Source: Vallicoccus soli
GTDB taxonomy: Bacteria > Actinomycetota > Actinomycetes > Motilibacterales > Motilibacteraceae
Assembly: GCF_003594885.1 (NCBI RefSeq)
Contig: NZ_QZEZ01000001.1
Coordinates: 806,001-870,000, forward strand
Direction of reading: 5' to 3'
DNA: 64,000 nt
Below, piece after piece: positions 60,349-64,000 of the stretch. Numbering within the stretch: position 1 is the stretch's first letter; the number at the start of each line of letters is the position of its first letter. The translations under genes were made by a program, and so were the position numbers. The notes under the pieces were generated by a model that was not told the DNA's origin, made no database searches, and worked only from the letters and a program-made list of their open reading frames with translations.

Positions 60349-62226
60349 ATGTCACCCGCCTCCCGCCTGCGCCGCACCGGCGCGGGCCTCCTGCTCGCCC
60401 TGGGGCTCGTCCTGCCGGGCGCCGCGCCCGTCGCGGCCTCGCCCGCGCCGCCCTCGGGCGGCCCCGTCGCCGTCGACGCCGGGCCGCGCACCGCGGTCCG
60501 CCCGGTGGTCGACGCCAACGTCCCCGACCCCGACGTCCTCGAGGTCGACGGCACGTACCACGCGTACACCACGAACTCCGACGGCACGAACGTCCAGCAC
60601 CTCACCTCGCGCGACCTGCGCCGCTGGACCCGCCAGCCCGACGCGCTGCCCGAGCTCGGCCCCTGGGTCGGTGCCTGCAGCTTCGCCCCCGGCGGCGCCA
60701 CCGACAACTGCGTCTGGGCCCCCGAGGTCGCCGCCGTCGACGGCGGCTACGCGCTCTACTACACCGCGCGCGACACCGCGGCGCCGTTTCAGTGCATCGG
60801 CGTCGCGCTCGCCGAGACCCCGTACGGCCCCTTCGAGCCGGTCGGCGACGACCCGCTGGTGTGCCCGGACGGGGCGCGCGGGACGCAGGACCTCGGCGGC
60901 GCCATCGACGCGGGCACCTACGTCGAGGACGGCCGGCGCTACCTGCTGTGGAAGGCCGACGGCAACTGCTGCGCGGGCAAGACGGCGATCATCTACCTGC
61001 AGGAGCTCTCGGGCGACGGCACGGCGCTCGTCGGCCCGCCGGTCGAGCTCATCCGCCGGGACACGCCCTTCGAGGGCAACGTCGTCGAGGCGCCGACGCT
61101 GGTCCGGCGGGACGGCACCTACTACCTCTTCTACTCGGCGAACGACTTCGGCGGCGGCGGCTACCGGACCGCGTACGCCACCGCCCCGAGCCTCACCGGG
61201 CCGTGGACCAAGGCCGACACCGAGCTCATGACCACCGACCGGTTCGGCGGCGCGGTCCGCGGGCCGGGCGGGCAGGACGTCGTCGTGCACGACGACGGCT
61301 CGACGTCGATCGTCTACCACGGCTGGGACCCCACCTACGCGTACCGCGCGATGTACGTCAGCGACCTCGAGTGGCGCGACGGCGTGCCCCACGTCGCCGG
61401 GACGTCGTACCGCTACCAGGCCGAGGACGGCGTCGTGACCGCCGCGCGCGCCCTCGAGGACGGCACCGCCTCCGGCGGGGGCAAGGTCGGCGGGATGGAC
61501 TTCCCGGACAGCTCGGTGAGCGTGCGGGTGCGCGCCGACCGCGCCGGCTGGGCCACGCTCTCGGTGCGCTTCTCCAACGGCTCCCTCGACGCGACCGGGC
61601 AGCGGGTCAGCGCCACCGACCTCGTCACGGTCGACGGCAGGCCCGCCGGCACGCTGGTGCTCCCGCACACCACCTGGGGCAACTGGCAGCTCGCCGACCT
61701 GCGGGTGCGCCTGCGCGCCGGCTGGAACACGGTGACGCTCACCCGCGGCACGTACTTCGCCGAGGTCGACGCCGTCGACGTCTCCGCCCGCACCCCGGTC
61801 CCGGCGCCCCCGGCGCCGCCCGCCGGCACGCCCGTCCGGTACGAGGCCGAGGACGGCGTCGTCGTCGGCGGCGCGGTCGGCCCCAACGCCGGCGCGTCCG
61901 GCGGCGAGAAGGTCGGCGGGCTCGACTTCGCCGACAGCTCGGTGACCCTGCAGGTGACCGCGGACCGCGCCGGCCCCGCGGTGCTCGGCATCCGCTTCGC
62001 CAACGGCTCCGAGCGCGGCGGGTGGCCGATCGAGGCGACCGACCGGGTGCTCGTGGACGGCAAGGGCTACGGCACGGTCGTGTTCCCGCACACCCGCTGG
62101 GACAACTGGCAGACCGTGCTGCACCAGGTGCGCCTGCGCAAGGGCGTCAACACGGTGACCATCGCCCGCGGCACCTGGTACACCGAGCTCGACGCCGTCG
62201 ACGTCTGGACCGGCACGAGGCTCTGA
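60349..62226 (+). CDS. Secreted GH43-like glycoside hydrolase with two CBM6/35-type domains
   Basis: A 625-residue exported enzyme. A signal peptide (MSPASRLRRTGAGLLLALGL, cleavage near APVAAS) is followed by a five-bladed propeller of GH43 type: the base Asp in NVPDPDVLEVDGTYHAYT, CVWAPEVAAVDGGYALYY and the acid Glu in GNVVEAPTLVRRDGTYYLFYS. Two related beta-sandwich modules follow at about 365-480 and 500-625, each starting Y-x-AEDGVV and carrying GG-KVGG-DF-DSSV, typical of carbohydrate-binding families 6/35. It probably cuts arabinose- or xylose-containing polysaccharide. ATG 60349 has GAGGGG upstream. A LacI operator precedes it. Confidence 0.87.
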   Translation: MSPASRLRRTGAGLLLALGLVLPGAAPVAASPAPPSGGPVAVDAGPRTAVRPVVDANVPDPDVLEVDGTYHAYTTNSDGTNVQHLTSRDLRRWTRQPDALPELGPWVGACSFAPGGATDNCVWAPEVAAVDGGYALYYTARDTAAPFQCIGVALAETPYGPFEPVGDDPLVCPDGARGTQDLGGAIDAGTYVEDGRRYLLWKADGNCCAGKTAIIYLQELSGDGTALVGPPVELIRRDTPFEGNVVEAPTLVRRDGTYYLFYSANDFGGGGYRTAYATAPSLTGPWTKADTELMTTDRFGGAVRGPGGQDVVVHDDGSTSIVYHGWDPTYAYRAMYVSDLEWRDGVPHVAGTSYRYQAEDGVVTAARALEDGTASGGGKVGGMDFPDSSVSVRVRADRAGWATLSVRFSNGSLDATGQRVSATDLVTVDGRPAGTLVLPHTTWGNWQLADLRVRLRAGWNTVTLTRGTYFAEVDAVDVSARTPVPAPPAPPAGTPVRYEAEDGVVVGGAVGPNAGASGGEKVGGLDFADSSVTLQVTADRAGPAVLGIRFANGSERGGWPIEATDRVLVDGKGYGTVVFPHTRWDNWQTVLHQVRLRKGVNTVTIARGTWYTELDAVDVWTGTRL

Positions 62227-62292
62227 CCGCCCTGCCGCTGCTCCGACCCCGACGGTCACCCGGGCCCGTCCCGGTGCCCACCCGCCCGACCG

Positions 62293-62329
62293 CCCCGGCC
62301 GGCGGCGCCCCGTGCGCCGCCGGCCGGGG
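62293..62329. terminator. Terminator after the GH43 gene
   Basis: Perfect 16-bp stem (CCCCGGCCGGCGGCGC and its complement) with a 5-nt loop, 66 bp after the stop. No U tract. Confidence 0.87.
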
Positions 62330-62355
62330 TGCGTACGGGGGGTGCCGCGGCACCC

Positions 62356-62490
62356 GTGAGGGGCACCCACAGGCGCGCGGATGAGGGGCACCCCCAGGCG
62401 CGCGGATGAGGGGCACCCCCAGGCCGCCGGACGAGGCGTACGGGTGCCTGACGAGGCCTGCGCGCCTCGCGGGGCACCCGTACGGGTGCC
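62356..62490. repeat. Tandem 25-bp repeats and palindrome, convergent gap
   Basis: Three units (62356-62379, 62380-62404, 62405-62429) share GATGAGGGGCACCC-CAGGC. Two shorter, related segments follow, and then a perfect 18-bp palindrome GGCACCCGTACGGGTGCC at 62473-62490. GTACGGGTGCC also occurs at 62439-62449. No gene is visible between 62227 and 62498; this repeat block and the terminator fill it. Confidence 0.85.
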
Positions 62491-62498
62491 TCGCGTGG

Positions 62499-63155
62499 TC
62501 ACCGCGGGAGGGGCTCCAGCAGCGAGGCGACCGCCTCGACGACGCCCGCGAGCACGGCGGCCTGGTCGGGGGCGGCGCCGCGGGGGACGCGGAAGGCGTG
62601 GTCCGCGGCGGGGGCGGGGCGCACGTCGTACCCGGGCGGGAACTCGGCCGGGGCGCCGAAGGGGTCGCGCTCGCCCTGCACGACGAGCAGGCGGACCCCC
62701 GCCGCGGGCGGGAGGGCGAGCTCGGGCAGGCGCGAGCGCTCGGGCCGCCCCGGCGGGTGCAGCGGGAACGCGAGCGCCGCGACGGCCGCCGCGCCGAGCT
62801 CCGCGGCCGTGCGGCAGGCGACGCGGGCGCCGGCGGAGCGCCCGCCGAGCCACAGCGGGGCCGGCGCGACGCGCTCGAGCACCTGGGGCACCGCGGCGCG
62901 CCAGGCGCGGTCGAGCACCGGGGGCGGGGCCGCCACCCGGCGCCCGGCCACCCGCCACGGCTGGTCGACGAGCACGACGCTCACGCCGCGGGAGGGCAGC
63001 GCGGCGGCGAGGGCGAGGACCTCGCGCCCGTCCGAGCGCCCGCCGGCGCCGTGCCCGAGCAGCAGCACGGCGCGGGGCTCGGGGGCCGGGTGGACCCGCG
63101 CCGCGGCCTCGCCCACGGGCGTCGGGAGCTCCCAGCGGTCCGGCGCGGGCGTCAT
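62499..63155 (-). CDS. Alpha/beta hydrolase (KANL3/Tex30-like)
   Basis: A 218-residue protein with the oxyanion region [16 protein letters not shown], nucleophile elbow [11 protein letters not shown] (Ser near 104), the late Asp in VQGERDPFG and the His in [10 protein letters not shown]. The GHGAGG and GGRSMG-like motifs place it with bacterial KANL3/Tex30-type hydrolases of unknown substrate. ATG 63155 lies 7 nt after TACGGT, leaderless. It diverges from sigR, and its promoter adjoins the SigR-type promoter. Confidence 0.85.
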   Translation of the reverse strand: MTPAPDRWELPTPVGEAAARVHPAPEPRAVLLLGHGAGGRSDGREVLALAAALPSRGVSVVLVDQPWRVAGRRVAAPPPVLDRAWRAAVPQVLERVAPAPLWLGGRSAGARVACRTAAELGAAAVAALAFPLHPPGRPERSRLPELALPPAAGVRLLVVQGERDPFGAPAEFPPGYDVRPAPAADHAFRVPRGAAPDQAAVLAGVVEAVASLLEPLPR

Positions 63156-63176
63156 GCTCGCGACCGTAGCGAGCAG

Positions 63177-63206
63177 GGGAATCCCCGCGCGGCGGGCCCG
63201 GTTGTG
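63177..63206 (+). promoter_or_regulatory. SigR-type autoregulatory promoter (sigRp2-like)
   Basis: GGGAAT (63177-63182), an 18-nt spacer and GTTGTG (63201-63206) match the SigR consensus GGGAAT-N18-GTT. The predicted start falls about 8 nt later, on GTG 63211, which is in frame with sigR. Confidence 0.8.
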
Positions 63207-63210
63207 GCGG

Positions 63211-63354
63211 GTGACCGTACGGGAGGTGCGCGAGTACATGAGAGCAGCGAGTCCCACCGCTCCCCGGAGCGACCTGAACCCCCTGGCCTGGCCCGAGTGG
63301 CCCGCCGGCGGCCAGGTCGTGCGGGGCTCCAGCGGGGCACTACGCTCGGGGGCG
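63211..63354 (+). other. In-frame N-terminal extension giving a SigR-prime isoform
   Basis: GTG 63211 opens 48 codons in frame with sigR and without a stop ([10 protein letters not shown] then Ala/Pro/Trp-rich residues). The SigR-type promoter would start its mRNA on this codon. S. coelicolor makes a longer, unstable SigR isoform of about this kind from its own SigR-dependent promoter, so induction limits itself. Confidence 0.6.
63341..63346 (+). promoter_or_regulatory. -10 box of the constitutive sigR promoter
   Basis: TACGCT lies 8 nt before ATG 63355 and would give the short, stable SigR from a nearly leaderless transcript. Confidence 0.45.
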
Positions 63355-63975
63355 ATGACCGACAAGCGCGCTCCCGAGGGGGAGACCGACCTCGAGCGCA
63401 CCCAGCGCTTCGAGCGCGACGCCCTGCAGTACCTCGACCAGCTCTACTCGGCCGCGCTGCGCATGACGCGCAACCCCGCCGACGCCGAGGACCTCGTGCA
63501 GGAGACGTTCGCCAAGGCGTACGGCTCCTTCCACCAGTTCGAGCAGGGCACCAACCTCAAGGCCTGGCTCTACCGGATCCTCACCAACACGTTCATCAAC
63601 ACCTACCGCAAGCGCCAGCGCGAGCCGCAGCAGAGCGCCACGGAGGAGATCGAGGACTGGCAGCTCGCCCGGGCCGAGTCGCACCAGTCGACCGGCCTGC
63701 GCTCGGCCGAGGCCGAGGCCCTCGACCACCTGCCGGACTCCGACGTCAAGGAGGCGCTGCAGCGCATCCCCGAGGACTTCCGCATCGCGGTCTACCTGGC
63801 CGACGTGGAGGGCTTCGCGTACAAGGAGATCGCGGAGATCATGGGCACGCCCATCGGCACCGTGATGAGCCGCCTGCACCGCGGGCGGCGCCAGCTGCGG
63901 GGCATGCTCGAGGACTACGCGCGCGACCGCGGCCTGTCCGCGGCCCGCGCCAGCGGTGGGGAGGGTCCCCGATGA
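63355..63975 (+). CDS. sigR: SigR/SigH-type ECF sigma factor (thiol stress)
   Basis: A 206-residue ECF sigma factor. Region 2 is [27 protein letters not shown] and [21 protein letters not shown], the SigR signature. Region 4 is [23 protein letters not shown] with [12 protein letters not shown]. It directs the thiol-oxidation and proteotoxic stress regulon (thioredoxin, mycothiol, mycoredoxin, proteases) and is held by RsrA. The short form starts at ATG 63355; a longer form may start at GTG 63211. The open frame to 62809 is a shadow of the hydrolase gene. rsrA overlaps by 4 bp (ATGA). Confidence 0.95.
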   Translation: MTDKRAPEGETDLERTQRFERDALQYLDQLYSAALRMTRNPADAEDLVQETFAKAYGSFHQFEQGTNLKAWLYRILTNTFINTYRKRQREPQQSATEEIEDWQLARAESHQSTGLRSAEAEALDHLPDSDVKEALQRIPEDFRIAVYLADVEGFAYKEIAEIMGTPIGTVMSRLHRGRRQLRGMLEDYARDRGLSAARASGGEGPR

Positions 63976-64000
63976 GCTGCGGCAAGCCCCACGCCACCCC
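63972..64000 (+). CDS. rsrA: RsrA, zinc anti-sigma factor, first codons only
   Basis: ATG 63972 overlaps the sigR stop and encodes M-S-C-G-K-P-H-A-T before the window ends. The SCG-PH-T start is that of actinobacterial anti-SigR factors, whose first Cys and His belong to the redox zinc site. The gene continues beyond the window. Confidence 0.88.

Noticed and set aside
62809-63354. sigR extended to a start at 62809
   Set aside because: That part overlaps the alpha/beta hydrolase on the other strand, and the SigR-type promoter at 63177 lies downstream of it. Only the extension from 63211 is supported.

Overview
The window is chromosomal DNA of a very GC-rich actinobacterium. Actinobacterial marker genes appear throughout: a WhiB7-type regulator with an RGRPRK hook beside uvrD2, sigR followed by rsrA, a mycoredoxin, an AdnAB-type helicase-nuclease pair, a UPF0182 membrane protein, a Lon-like PDZ protease and a DUF5679 zinc protein. 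GTG starts are as common as ATG, and many genes have a -10-like box 6-7 nt before the start codon, which points to leaderless transcripts. From memory, much of the order (adnAB, nudC, uvrD2-whiB7, PDZ protease-UPF0182, rsgA-aroA, sigR-rsrA) follows a backbone shared by Streptomyces and Mycobacterium. The genus cannot be fixed from the sequence alone. I see no transposase, integrase, prophage or CRISPR array.

Layout. 1-6590: adnA (5' truncated) and adnB. 6610-8521: an endonuclease/exonuclease/phosphatase-family hydrolase diverging from nudC. 8555-12664: two RNA helicases. 12921-17999: a small membrane protein, an ECF42-like sigma factor with its DGPF partner, a YunG-like protein, and a MocR regulator diverging from a flavin split-barrel protein. 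17974-21513: mycoredoxin, uvrD2, and whiB7 with a long attenuator-like leader. 21620-24166: tandem repeats, ku and a stand-alone LigD-type polymerase. 24183-35590: an ABC1 kinase, a ThiF-like protein, metallopeptidases, Nudix, moaE, the Lon-like protease and UPF0182. 35669-35745: initiator tRNA. 35807-39140: carbonic anhydrase, a secreted M15-like protein, a TerC/Alx transporter behind a probable Mn riboswitch, and an ABM monooxygenase. 39277-48001: a recCBD operon. 48031-53432: YbaK-like deacylase, hemerythrin-membrane fusion, ROK repressor and xylA, PLDc_N and DUF309 proteins. 53471-63155: a 14-copy 10-bp repeat, ppgK, hisN, HAD, DUF2231, rsgA-aroA, DoxX, SRAP, a secreted GH43 enzyme and an alpha/beta hydrolase. 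63211-64000: sigR with an upstream SigR-type promoter and the first codons of rsrA.

Themes. DNA-end repair is dense: AdnAB, RecBCD, Ku with LigPol, UvrD2 and an SRAP protein. Stress control is the second theme: whiB7 (ribosome stress), sigR/rsrA and mycoredoxin (thiol stress), and an ECF42 sigma with a matching promoter in front of its own operon. Scattered sugar genes (xylA, ppgK, GH43) each carry their own operator or repeat. I did not find a clearly new multi-gene system. The most informative observations are regulatory: the whiB7 leader, the SigR-prime start, the MocR, ROK and LacI operators, a leaderless mini-ORF coupled to nudC, and several intergenic minisatellites.
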